A DNA stretch of 64,000 bases from Alentia gelatinosa (taxonomy: Eukaryota; Annelida; Polychaeta; Phyllodocida; Polynoidae), in assembly GCA_950022655.1 (NCBI GenBank), contig OX465589.1, positions 29,675,970 to 29,739,969 of the forward strand, given 5' to 3'. The notes below the pieces were generated by a model that did no database searches, was not told the origin of the DNA, and saw only the letters and a list, made by a program, of their open reading frames with translations. Of the stretch, positions 23,741 through 36,554 are shown in pieces. A program made the translations under genes and the position numbers. The stretch's first letter is position 1, and each line of letters starts with the position of its first letter.

Positions 23741-25330
23741 AAACAAGAACATGTAAGACTTTATATTTCTGAAAATAATGTATCGATTTGAAAAAGATTT
23801 TTACTTGATAAAGAAAAACATATTATATATCGTATTTAACAGAATTTCTGAAGAATAGTTGCCATGGTGATGTTTATAGCCTGCTATAAATAGTTGCGAG
23901 TTGAGAAAACAAAGTCTTATGTCTACTATAACACTGAGCGCTGTGGGCGCCACCTATTAGGCAAATCGCATTTTCATGATTTTTTCATAATATATTAATT
24001 CTACATAAAAAAGAACTTTAAAGATGTGTTCCCCACATCTTTTTATTATTATTTACTTTAAAAAACATGATGTCATCGCGATGGAAAAAAAGATACACCC
24101 CTTTGTATGTGCAGTGCTATATTGGGCCTATGTGCAGGCTTGTGTCAATGGAGAAAAAAAAAGTCTCAAATTCTTCCTGCAATTGGAGATATTAATATAA
24201 TTATTAAATATCGATCTATTTCATAATGATTGGTATGAAAATAAAGCCTGAAGTCTCTTCTTTTTTTCGGTATCATTCAAATTATATAATTATTTTTCTA
24301 AGTTCTTTAAATTTGCCAATTAGTGACGCACCCCTCTGCAGTTCGCGCCACTTTCTGACACCTGCAGAAAAGGCCGGTATTTAGACGCCTGTATGACGTG
24401 AGATGTGCGGTAGTGGTGGGAACGTTCGCTGCAGAGGGTGCAGTCGTTCACGCACTGCGCACTACGCTAGGTGCGGTAGGGAAAGGGTTAAAACGCCATT
24501 CCAACAGTATCCTGCAATACAGGTACAGGTACCGGTACAAAAATATTAAGTTCTCTGATGCATTGTAGTTTTGAAATGAATTGTTTACTAAGCTGTACAT
24601 CTAGATTTTGAGAATAATCAAAATTAATGTTAGCGATACACACACCACATGTGTCATTTCCTAGCAACTGTAACTTAATATCCAAGCACAGTCTACCTGA
24701 GTCGAAGGCAGACACTGCAGAATGGACACTCAAAACTCGCTCACATTTTCAGCAAAATTTGAAGCTAAGGTAATATAAATAGTAATAATACTTCCAAAAT
24801 GTTCTACTTCATGTATATCCATATTTGCATCTATTAAATACTCAAGTTCAGTACTGGAAAAAAAATGGGTCGAATTCGTTGTGGGTCGAGTTCCAATTAC
24901 GGGTCGAGTTTGTTGTGGGTCGAGTTTTTTATTGATCGATTTTGTTGCGGGTCGAGTTTTCGAGTATTCATGAGTGACTCTTATTGGTTAAGGGTTAGGG
25001 TTAGGGTTAGGGTTAGGATAGGGTAAGGGTTAGGGTTAGGGTTAAGTACAGGGATAGGAATAGGGATAGGGTTAGGGAGAGGGTTAGTGATAGGGATAGG
25101 GATAGTGTTAGTGTTAGGATTAGAGTTGGTGTTGAACTTAAAACGCCCTTCTAACAGTATCCTGCAATACAGGGTTAGGGTTAGGGATAGGGTAAGGGTT
25201 AGGGTTGGGATAGGGATAGGGTCAGGGTTAGGGTTAGGATAGGGTTAGGGATAGGGCTAGGGATAGGGTTAGGGATAGAGTTAGGGATGGGGATAGGGTT
25301 AGGGTTAGGGCTAGGGTTAGGGTTAGAGGG

Positions 25331-26857
25331 GGTGTCAACCAAGCCTCCGACGCGAACTGACGCGCCCTGATATTTCCCTTCCGATACAAAATCCATATCG
25401 TAACAAAATCGTAGAGCTTATCGGGGCAGTTGGTAAGTTTTCTATGATAACGCTACTGATGCGGCTCAACGCGCACCGACGTGAACTGATGCAAAACCTG
25501 TATCGCAGTGTATAGATGACTCTTTTAACGGGAAATCATATGAAATAATCGATAAAAATTTATGAAATTTTCAGAATCTGTAGAATCTATAATGCCAAAG
25601 CGGCTCTGCAAAAATTGTGAAATTTGATAGTAGATAAGGTCTCAAAACGATCATTTTATACTTTAACCGAGGTATCATATGATATTGTTTTGTATCTACA
25701 GATAAAATATCAATCTTAAATATGCATTATTTATGGAATTATAAAGGAAATATGGGTTATTACACTGGTTGCATCATGAGCTATATCGGGGTGTATCGGG
25801 AACATGGCACCTTTTTCATGCACCCTCCCAATACGTTACGATGCGCACCGACGCGCACCGACGCGAACCGATAGGCTACGATATGCCTTCCGACGTGCTA
25901 CGATATGGTAATTTTGTATCGGCTCACGTCGGCTCGTGTCGGCGTTGGTGGGTGCAGGGTCTTAGGGTTAGAGTTAGGTTAGGGTTAGGGTTGGGGTTGA
26001 ACTTAAAACGCCATTCTAACAGTATCCTGCAATACAGGTACAGGTACCGGTACAAAAATATTAAGTTCTCTGATGCAGTGTAGTTTTGAAATGCATTGTT
26101 TACTAAGCTGTACATCTAGATTTTGAGAATAATCAAAATTAATGTTAGCGGTACACACACCACATGTGTCATTTCCTAGCAACTTTAACTAAATATCCAA
26201 GCACAGTCTACCTGAGTCGAGGGCAGACACTGCAGAATGGACACTCAAAACTCGCTCATATTTTCAGCAAAATTTGAAGCTAAGGTAATATAAATAGTAA
26301 TAATACTTCCAAAATATTCTACTTCATGTATATCCATATTTGCATCTATTAAATACTCAAGTTCAGTACTGGAAAAAAAAGGGGTCGAATTCGTTGTGGG
26401 TCGAGTTCCATTAACGAGTCGAGTTTGTTGTGGGTCCAGTTTTTTATTGATCGATTTCGTTGCGGGTCGAGTTTTCGAGTATTCATGAGTGACTCTAATT
26501 GGTTAAGGGTTAGGGTTAGGGTTAGGGTTAGGGTTAGGGTTAGGATAGGGTAAGTGTTAGGGTTAGGGTTAAGTACAGGGATAGGTATAGGGATAGGGTT
26601 AGGGAGAGGGTTAGTGATAGGGATAGGGATAGTGTTAGTGTTAGGGTTAGGGTTGGTGTTGAATTTAAAACGCCCTTCTAACAGAATCCTGCAATACAGG
26701 GTTAGGGTTAGGGATAGGGTAAGGGTTAGGTTTGGGATAGGGATAGGGTCAGGGTTAGGGTTAGGATAGGGTTAGGGATAGGGCTAGGGATAGGGTTAGG
26801 GATAGAGTTAGGGATGGGGATAGGGTTAGGGTTAGGGCTAGGGTTAGGGTTAGAGGG
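25331..26857 (+). repeat. Monomer M15
   Basis: A 1,527-bp monomer with left arm variant AACCAAGCCTCCGACGCG and ATTTATGGAATT in the core. Confidence 0.88.
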
Positions 26858-28384
26858 GGTGTCCACCAAGCTCCCGACGCGAACTGACGTGCCCTGATAT
26901 TGCCCATCCGATACAAAATCCATATCGTAACAAAATCGTAGAGCTTATCGGGGCAGTTGGTAAGTTTTCTACGATAACGCTACTGACGCGGCTCAATGCG
27001 CACCGATGCGAACTGATGCAAAACTTGTATCGCAGTGTATAGATGACTCTTTTAACGGGAAATCATATGAAATAATTGATAGAAAATTGTGAAATTTTCA
27101 GAATATGTGATATCTATAATGCTAAAGCAGCTCTGCAAAAATTGTGAGATTTGATAGTAGATAAGGTCTCAAAACGATCATTTTATACTTTAACTGAGGT
27201 ATCATATAATATTGTTTTGTATCTACAGATAAAATATCAATCTTAAATATGCATTATTTCTGGAATTATAAAGGAAATATGGTTAATTACACTGGTTGCA
27301 TCATAAGCTATATCGGGGTGTATTGGGAATATGGCACCTTGTTCATGTACCCTCCCAATACGTTACGACGCGCACCGACGCGCACCGACTCGAACCGATA
27401 CGCTACGATATGCCTTCCGACATGCTACGATATGGTAATTTTGTATCGGCTCACGTCGGCTCGTGTCGGCATTGGTGGGTGCAGGGTCTTAGGGTTAGAG
27501 TTAGGTTTAGGGTTAGGGTTGGGGTTGAACTTAAAACGCCATTCTAACAGTATCCTGCAATACAGGTAGAGGTACCAGTACAAAAATATTAAGTTCTCTG
27601 ATGCAGTGTAGTTTTGAAATGCATTGTTTACTAAGCTGTACATCTAGATTTTGAGAATAATCAAAATTAATGTTAGCGGTACACACACCACATGTGTCAT
27701 TTCCTAGCAACTTTAACTAAATATCCAAGCACAGTCTACCTGAGTCGAGGGCAGACACTGCAAAATGGACACTCAAACTCACTCACATTTTCAGCAAAAT
27801 TTGAAGCTAAGGTAATATAAATAGTAATAATACTTCCAAAATATTCTACTTCATGTATATCCATATTTGCATCTATTAAATACTCAAGTTCAGTACTGGA
27901 AAAAAAATGGGTCGAATTCGTTGTGGGTCGAGTTCCATTTACGGGTCAAGTTTGTTGTGGGTCGAGTTTTTTATTGATTGATTTTGTTGCGGGTCGAGTT
28001 TTCGAGTATTCATGAGTGACTCTAATTGGTTAAGGGTTAGGGTTAAGGTTAGGGTTAGGGTTAGGGTTAGGATAGGGTAAGGGTTAGGGTTAGGGTTAAG
28101 TACAGGGATAGGAATAGGGATAGGGTTAGGGAGAGGGTTAGTGATATGGATAGGGATAGTGTTAGTGTTAGGGTTAGGGTTGGTGTTGAACTTAAAACGC
28201 CCTTCTAACAGTATCCTGCAATACAGGGTTAGGGTTAGGGATAGGGTAAGGGTTAGGGTTGGGATAGGGATAGGGTCAGGGTTAGGGTTAGGATAGGGTT
28301 AGGGATAGGGCTAGGGATAGGGTTCGGGATAGAGTTAGGGATGGGGATAGGGTTCGGGTTAGGGCTAGGGTTAGGGTTAGAGGG
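26858..28384 (+). repeat. Monomer M16
   Basis: A 1,527-bp monomer whose core reads GGGAATATGGCACC. Block A contains an interrupted telomere run (TTAGGGTTAAGGTTAGGG). Confidence 0.88.
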
Positions 28385-30741
28385 GGTGTCCACCAGATCC
28401 CGACTTGAACTGACGCGCCCCGATATTGCCCTTCCGATACAAAATCCATATCGTAACAAAATCGTTAAGCTTATCGGGGCAGTTGGTAAGTTTTCTACGA
28501 TAACGCTATTGACGCGGCTCAATGCGCACCGACGCCAACTGATGCAAAACCTGTATCGCAGTTTATAGATGACTCTTTTAACGGGAAATCATATGAAATA
28601 ATTGATAGAAAATTATGAAATTTTCAGAATCTGTAGAATCTATAATGCTTAAGCGGCTCTGCAAAAATTGTGAAATTTAATAGTAGATAAGGTCTCAAAA
28701 CGATCATTTTATACTTTATCTGAGGTATCATATAATATTGTTTTGTATCTACAGATAAAATATCAATCTTAAATATGCATTATTTCTGGAATTATAAAGG
28801 AAATATGGTTAATTACACTGGTTGCATCATGAGCTATATCGGGGTGTATCGGGCCCAGGGCACCTTTTTCATGCACCCTCCTAATACGTTACGACGTGCA
28901 CCGATGTGCAGCTACGCGAACCGATATGCTACGATATGCCTTGCGACGTGCTACGATATGGTAATTTTGTATCGGTTCGCGTCGGCTCGTGTCGGCGTTG
29001 GTGGGTGCAGGGTCTTAGGGTTAGAGTTAGGTTAGAGTTAGGGTTGGGGTTGAACTTAAAACGCCATTCTAACAGTATCCTGCAGTACAGGTACAGGTAC
29101 CGGTACAAAAATATTAAGTTCTCTGATGCATTGTAGTTTTGAAATGAATTGTTTACTAAACTGTACATCTAGATTTTGAGAATAATCAAAATTAATGTTA
29201 GCGATACACACACCACATGTGTCATTTCCTAGCAACTTTAACTAAATATCCAAGCACAGTCTACCTGAGTCGAGGGCAGACACTGCAGAATGGACACTCA
29301 AAACTCACTCACATTTTCAGAAAAATTTGAAGCTAAGGTAATATAAATAGTAATAATACTTCCAAAATATTCTACTTCATGTATATCCATATTTGCATCT
29401 ATTAAATACTCAAGTTCAGTACTGGAAACAAATGGGTCGAATTTGTTGTGGGTCGAGTTCCATTTACGAGTCGAGTTTGTTGTGGGTCGAGTTTTTTATT
29501 GATTGATTTTGTTGCGGGTCGAGTTTTCGAGTATTCATGAGTGACTCTAATTGGTTAAGGGTTAGGGTTAGGGTTAGGGTTAGGGTTAGGGTTAGGATAG
29601 GGTAAGGGTTAGGGTTAGGGTTAAGTACAGGGATAGGAATAGGGATAGGGTTAGGGAGAGGGTTAGTGATAGGGATAGGGATAGTGTTAGTGTAAGGGTT
29701 AGGGTTGCTGTTGAACTTAAAACGCCCTTCTAACAGTATCATACAATACAGGGTTAGGGTTAAGGAGAGGGTAAGGGTTAGGGTTGGGATAGGGATAGGG
29801 TCAGGGTAAGGGTTAGGATAGGGTTAGGGATAGTGCTAGGGATAGGGTTAGGGATAGAGTTAGCGATGGGGATAGGGTTAGGGTTAGGGCTAGGGTTGAA
29901 CTTAAAACGCCATTCTAACAGTATCCTGCAATACAGGTACAGGTACCGGTACAATAATATTAAGTTCTCTGATGCATTGTAGTTTTGAAATGCATTGTTT
30001 ACTAAGCTGTACATCTAGATTTTGAGAATGATAAGAATCAATGAAAGCAATACACACACCACAGGTGTCATTTCCTAAAGACTGTAACTAAATATCCAAG
30101 CACAGTCTATCTGAGTCGAGGGCAGACACTGCAGAACGGATATTCAAAACTCGGTCACATTTTCAGCAAAATTTGAAGCTAAGGTAATATAAATAGTAAT
30201 AATACTTCCAAAATATTCTACTTCATGTATATCCATATTTGCATCGTTTAAATACTCAAGTTTAGTACTGGAAAAAAATGGGTCGAATTCGTTGTGGGTC
30301 GAGTTCCATTTACGGGTCGAGTTTGTTGTGGGTCGATTTTTTTTTTTATTGATCGATTTCGTTGCGGGTCGAGTTTTCGAGTATTCATGAGTGACTCTAA
30401 TTGGTTAAGGGTTAGGGTTAGGGTTAGGGTTAGGATAGGGTAAGGGTTAGGGTTAGGGTTAAGTACAGGGATAGGAATAGGGATAGGGTTAGGGAGAGGG
30501 TTAGTGATAGGGATAGGGATAGTGTTAGTGTTAGGGTTAGGGTTGGTGTTGAACTTAAAACGCCCTTCTAATAGTATCCTGCAATACAGGGTTAGGGTTA
30601 GGGATAGGGTAAGGGTTAGGGTTGGGATAGGGTCAGGATTAGGGTTAGGATAGGGTTAGGGATAGGGCTAGGGATAGGGTTAGGGATAGAGTTAGGGATG
30701 GGGATAGGGTTAGGGTTAGGGCTAGGGTTAGGGTTAGAGGT
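28385..30741 (+). repeat. Monomer M17 with core-less half-monomer
   Basis: After a normal monomer, block B (GTTAGGGCTAGGG) runs directly into TTGAACTTAAAACGCCATTC at about 29890-29910. The core and block C are missing there. AT arm, block A, motif II and block B then follow. The extra segment is about 830 bp. Confidence 0.88.
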
Positions 30742-32269
30742 GGTGTCCACCAAGCTCCCGACACGAACTGACGCGCCCTGATATTGCCCATCCGATACAA
30801 AATCCATATCGTAACAAAATCGTAGAGCTTATCGGGGCAGTTGCTAAGTTTTCTACGATCACGCTACTGACGCGGCTCAATGCGCACCGATGCGAACTGA
30901 TGCAAAACCTGTATCGCAGTGTATAGATGACTCTTTTAACGGGAAATCATATGAGAATAATTGATAGAAAATTATGAAATTTTCAGAATCTGTAGAATCT
31001 ATAATGCTAAAGCGGCTCTGCAAAAATTGTGAAATTTGATAGTATATAAGGTCTCAAAACGATCATTTTATACTTTAACTGAGGTATCATATAATATTGT
31101 TTTGTATCTACAGATAAAATATCAATCTTAAATATGCATTATTTCTGGAATTATAAAGGAAATATGGTTAATTACACTGGTTGCATCATAAGCTATATCG
31201 GGGTGTATCGGGACCATGGCACCTTTTTCATGCACCTTCCCAATACGTTACGACGCGCACCAACGCGCACCAACGCGAACCGATACGCTACGATATGCCT
31301 TCCGACATGCTACAATATGGTAATTTTGTATCGGCTCACGTCGGCTCGTGTCGGCATTGGTGGGTGCAGGGTCTTAGGGTTAGAGTTAGGTTTAGGGTTA
31401 GGGTTGGGGTTGAACTTAAAACGCCATTCTAACAGTATCCTGCAATACAGGTAGAGGTACCAGTACAAAAATATTAAGTTCTCTGATGCATTGTAGTTTT
31501 GAAATGAATTGTCTACTAAGCTGTACATCTAGATTTTGAGAATAATCAAAATTAATGTTAGCGATACACACACCACATGTGTCATTTCCTAGCAACTTTA
31601 ACTAAATATCAAAGCACAGTCTACCTGAGTCGAGGGCAGACACTGCAAAATGGACACTCAAACTCACTCACATTTTCAGCAAAATTTGAAGCTAAGGTAA
31701 TATAAATAGTAATAAGACTTCCAAAATATTCTACTTCATGTTTATCCATATTTGCATCTATTAAATACCCAAGTTCAGTACTGGAAAAAAAATGGGTCGA
31801 ATTCGTTGTGGGTCGAGTTTCAATTACGGGTTGAGTTTGTTGTGGGTCGAGTTTTTTATTGATCGATTTTGTTGCGGGTCGAGTTTTCGAGTATTCATGA
31901 GTGACTCTTATTGGTTAAGGGTTAGGGTTAGGGTTAGGGTTAGGGTTAGGGTTACGATAGGGTAAGGGTTTGGGTAAGAGTTAAGTACAGGGATAGGAAT
32001 AGGGATAGGGTTAGGGAGAGGGTTAGTGATAGGGATAGAGATAGTGTTAGTGTTAGGGTTAAGGTTGGAGTTGAACTTAAAACGCCCTTCTAACAGGATC
32101 CTGCAATACAGGGTTAGGGTTAGGAATAGGGTAAGGGTTAGGGTTGGGATAGGGATAGGGTCAGGGTTAGGGTTAGGATAGGGTTAGGGATAGGGCTAGG
32201 GATAGGGTTAGGGATAGAGTTAGGGATGGGGATAGGGTTAGGGTTAGGGCTAGGGTTAGGGTTAGAGGG
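30742..32269 (+). repeat. Monomer M18
   Basis: A 1,528-bp monomer preceded by AGAGGTGGTGTCC. Core variant CACCAACGCGCACCAACGCG. Confidence 0.88.
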
Positions 32270-33789
32270 GGTGTCCACCAAGCTCCCGACGCGAACTGAC
32301 GCGCCCCGATATTGCCCTTCCGATACAAAATCCATATCGTAACAAAATCGTAGAGCTTATCGGGGCAGTTGGTAATTTTCTATGATAACGCTACTGATGC
32401 GGCTCAACACGCACCAACGCGAACTGATGCAAAACCTGTATCGCAGTGCATAGATGACTCTTTTAACGGGAAATCATATGAAATAATCGATAGAAAATTA
32501 TGAAATTTTCAGAATCTGTAGAATCTATAATGCCAAAGCGGCTCTGCAAAAATTGTGAAATTTGATAGTAGATAAGGTCTCAAAACGATCATTTTATACT
32601 TTAACTGAGGTATCATATAATATTGTTTTGTATCTACAGATAAAATATCAATCTTAAATATGCATTATTTCTGGAATTAAAAAGGAAATATGGTTAATTA
32701 CACTAGTTGCATCATAAGCTATATTCGGGTGTATCGGGACCATGGCACCTTTTTCATGCACCCTCCCAATATGTTACGACACGCACCGACGCGCACCGAC
32801 GCAAACCGATACGCTACGATATGCCTTCCGACATGCTACAATATGGTAATTTTGTATCGGCTCACGTCGGCTCGTGTCGGCGTTGGTGGGTGCTGGATCT
32901 TAGGGTTAGAGTTAGGTTTAGGGTTAGGGTTGGGGTTGAACTTAAAACGCCATTCTAACAGTATCCTGCAATACAGGTACAGGTACCGGTACAAAAATAT
33001 TAAGTTCTCTGATGCATTGTAGTTTTGAAATGAATCGTTTACTAAACTGTACATCTAGATTTTGAGAATAATCAAAATTAATGTTAGCGATACACACACC
33101 ACATGTGTCATTTCCTAGCAACTTTAACTAAATATCCAAGCACAGTCTACCTGAGTCGAGAGCAGACACTGCAGGATGGACACTCAAAACTCGCTCACAT
33201 TTTCAGCAAAATTTGAAGCTAAGGTAATATAAATAGTAATAATACTTCCAAAATATTCTACTTCATGTATATCCATATTTGCATCTATTAAATACTCAAG
33301 TTCAGTACTGGAAAAAAATGGGTCAAATTCGTTGTGGGTCGAGTTCCATTTACGGGTCGAGTTTGTTGTGGGTCAAGTTTTTTATTGATCGATTTCGTTG
33401 CGGGTCGAGTTTTCGAGTATTCATGAGTGACTCTAATTGGTTAAGGGTTAGGGTTAGGGTTAGGGTTAGGGTTAGGATAGGGTAAGGGTTAGGGTTAGGG
33501 TTAAGTACAGGGATAGGAATAGGGATAGGGTTAGGGAGAGGGTTAGTGATAGGGATAGGGATAGTGTTAGTGTTAGGGTTAGGGTTGGTGTTGAACTTAA
33601 AACGCCCTTCTAACAGTTTCTTGCAATACAGGGTTAGGGTTAGGGATAGGGTAAGGGTTAGGGTTGGGATAGGGATAGGGTCAGGGTTAGGGTTAGGATA
33701 GGGTTAGGGATAGGGCTAGGGATAGGGTTAGGGATAGAGTTAGGGATAGGGATAGGGTTAGGGTTAGGGCTAGGGTTAGGGTTAGAGGG
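32270..33789 (+). repeat. Monomer M19
   Basis: A 1,520-bp monomer. Its core reads GGAATTAAAAAGG, which breaks the short open frame seen in other copies and argues against coding. Confidence 0.88.
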
Positions 33790-36554
33790 GGTGTCCCCCA
33801 AGCTCCCGATGCGAACTGACGCGCCCCGATATTGCCCTTCCGATACAAAATCCATATCGTAACAAAATCTTAGAGCTTATCGGGGCAGTTGGTAATTTTC
33901 TACGATAACGCTACTGACGCGGCTCAACACGCACCAACGCGAACTGATGCAAAACCTGTATCGCAGTGTATAGATGACTCTTTTAACGGGAAATCATATG
34001 AAATAATGGATAGAAAATTATGAAATTTCAGAATCTGTAGAATGTATAATGCCAAAGCGGCTCTGCAAAAATTGTGAAATTTGATAGTAGATAAGGTCTC
34101 AAAACAATCATTTTATACTTTAACTGAGGTATCATATAATATTGTTTTGTATCTACAGATAAAATATCAATCTTAAATATGCATTATTTCTGGAATTATA
34201 AAGGAAATATGGTTAATTACACTGGTTGCATCATAAGCTATATCGGGGTGTATTGGGACCATGGCACCTTTTTCATGCACCCTCCCAATACGTTACGATG
34301 CGCACCGACGCGCACCGACGCGAACCAATACGCAACGATATGCCTTCCGACGTGCTACGATATAGTAATTTTTTATCGGCTCACGTCGGCTCGTGTCGGC
34401 ATTGGTGGGTGCAGAGTCTTAGGGTAAGAGTTAGGTTTAGGGTTAGGGTTGGGGTTGAACTTAACCCTTTCATGCCGGGTGATCAAGGCATCAACCAGGG
34501 CTGGCCGGGTGATGCCTTAACGCATCATCCAGGGCTGGCCGGGTGATGCCTTAAGGCATCATTTACAAAATATTCCTTTTTTCAAATAAAATTTGAAATA
34601 ATGGCTCAATAATCACGAAACTTTCACAGAATGTAGATATAATATCATATTTGATATTTCAGGTGAAATAGATAATAGCTTTAAGTATCACGTGTCAGGT
34701 CATGTGATGCAAATATCAAAATCTTCATAATAGGCCTATGTACCCGGCCTCTGGCGGCATTCACTGGCACTAGTCCCCGGCCCCATGACTGTACCCATGC
34801 CATGGGTACCCGGCACGATAGAGTTAACCCTTTCACGACCGCTGCTGCATATATGCAGCACCACGCCAGTACCGCTGCTGCATTTATGCAGCACCATAGG
34901 AATACCACTGCTGCATAAATGCAGCACCATGGCAGTACCGCTGCTGCATAAATGCAGCATTTTGAAACAAGAACATGTAAGACTTTATATTTCTGAAAAT
35001 AATGTATCGATTTGAAAAAGATTTTTACTTGATAAAGAAAAACATATTATATATCGTATTTAACAGAATTTCTGAAGAATAGTTGCCATGGTGATGTTTA
35101 TAGCCTGCTATAAATAGTTGCGAGTTGAGAAAACAAAGTCTTATGTCTACTATAACACTGAGCGCTGTGGGCGCCACCTATTAGGCAAATCGCATTTTCA
35201 TGATTTTTTCATAATATATTAATTCTACATAAAAAAGAACTTTAAAGATGTGTTCCCCACATCTTTTTATTATTATTTACTTTAAAAAACATGATGTCAT
35301 CACGATGGAAAAAAAGATACACCCCTTTGTATGTGCAGTGCTATATTGGGCCTATGTGCAGGCTTGTGTCAATGGAGAAAAAAAAAGTCTCAAATTCTTC
35401 CTGCAATTGGAGATATTAATATAATTATTAAATATCGATCTATTTCATAATGATTGGTATGAAAATAAAGCCTGAAGTCTCTTCTTTTTTTCGGTATCAT
35501 TCAAATTATATAATTATTTTTCTAAGTTCTTTAAATTTGCCAATTAGTGACGCACCCCTCTGCAGTTCGCGCCACTTTCTGACACCTGCAGAAAAGGCCG
35601 GTATTTAGACGCCTGTATGACGTGAGATGTGCGGTAGTGGTGGGAACGTTCGCTGCAGAGGGTGCAGTCGTTCACGCACTGCGCACTACGCTAGGTGCGG
35701 TAGGGAAAGGGTTAAAACGCCATTCCAACAGTATCCTGCAATACAGGTACAGGTACCGGTACAAAAATATTAAGTTCTCTGATGCATTGTAGTTTTGAAA
35801 TGAATTGTTTACTAAGCTGTACATCTAGATTTTGAGAATAATCAAAATTAATGTTAGCGATACACACACCACATGTGTCATTTCCTAGCAACTGTAACTT
35901 AATATCCAAGCACAGTCTACCTGAGTCGAAGGCAGACACTGCAGAATGGACACTCAAAACTCGCTCACATTTTCAGCAAAATTTGAAGCTAAGGTAATAT
36001 AAATAGTAATAATACTTCCAAAATGTTCTACTTCATGTATATCCATATTTGCATCTATTAAATACTCAAGTTCAGTACTGGAAAAAAAATGGGTCGAATT
36101 CGTTGTGGGTCGAGTTCCAATTACGGGTCGAGTTTGTTGTGGGTCGAGTTTTTTATTGATCGATTTTGTTGCGGGTCGAGTTTTCGAGTATTCATGAGTG
36201 ACTCTTATTGGTTAAGGGTTAGGGTTAGGGTTAGGGTTAGGATAGGGTAAGGGTTAGGGTTAGGGTTAAGTACAGGGATAGGAATAGGGATAGGGTTAGG
36301 GAGAGGGTTAGTGATAGGGATAGGGATAGTGTTAGTGTTAGGATTAGAGTTGGTGTTGAACTTAAAACGCCCTTCTAACAGTATCCTGCAATACAGGGTT
36401 AGGGTTAGGGATAGGGTAAGGGTTAGGGTTGGGATAGGGATAGGGTCAGGGTTAGGGTTAGGATAGGGTTAGGGATAGGGCTAGGGATAGGGTTAGGGAT
36501 AGAGTTAGGGATGGGGATAGGGTTAGGGTTAGGGCTAGGGTTAGGGTTAGAGGG
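33790..36554 (+). repeat. Monomer M20 carrying MITE copy 2
   Basis: Copy of M14 at +11224. Confidence 0.9.
34465..35711 (+). mobile_element. Piggybac-like MITE, copy 2
   Basis: Same element, same TTAA site (34461-34464 and 35712-35715) and same internal decay of the first palindrome array as copy 1. It was copied as part of HOR-B and is not a new insertion. I noticed one base change near 35302. Confidence 0.82.

Larger units (their letters stand above)
23241..24487 (+). mobile_element. Piggybac-like MITE, copy 1
   Basis: The host motif GAACTTAAAACGCC is split as GAAC-TTAA-[element]-TTAA-AACGCC, giving a TTAA target duplication (23237-23240 and 24488-24491). The element starts CCCTTTC and ends GAAAGGG, an inverted terminal repeat of about 7 bp. 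TTAA targets and CCC ends are hallmarks of the piggyBac superfamily. No transposase frame is present, so it is non-autonomous. Near the left end it holds two palindrome arrays. A second TTAA-CCCTTTC left end lies at 23600. The right third carries an inverted repeat, GCACCCCTCTGCAG at about 24328 facing CTGCAGAGGGTGC at about 24430. A 9-bp stem (AAAGATGTG / CACATCTTT) lies at 24020-24042. Superfamily is inferred from ends only. Confidence 0.8.
22566..25330 (+). repeat. Monomer M14 carrying MITE copy 1
   Basis: A 2,765-bp monomer: normal parts plus the 1,247-bp MITE in motif I. Left arm variant GTGTCCCCCAAGC. Block C reads AGAGTCTTAGGGTAAGAG, a marker shared by all four MITE-bearing monomers. 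Confidence 0.9.
22566..33789 (+). repeat. Higher-order repeat B (HOR-B), copy 1: six monomers
   Basis: Monomers M14-M19 (22566, 25331, 26858, 28385, 30742, 32270) form an 11,224-bp block that repeats at 33790. The first monomer holds the 1,247-bp TTAA MITE and the fourth holds a core-less half-monomer. Homology to copy 2 extends left to about 22.24 kb. Confidence 0.93.

Noticed and set aside
23457..23791. 75-96-codon open frames across the palindrome array on both strands
   Set aside because: A 33-bp period keeps frames open. The translations are simple repeats such as LLHICST and have no recognisable domain.
24020..24042. Stem-loop followed by a T run, like a bacterial terminator
   Set aside because: It sits in a non-coding MITE of a eukaryote with no transcription unit before it. 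It is noted only as part of the element.
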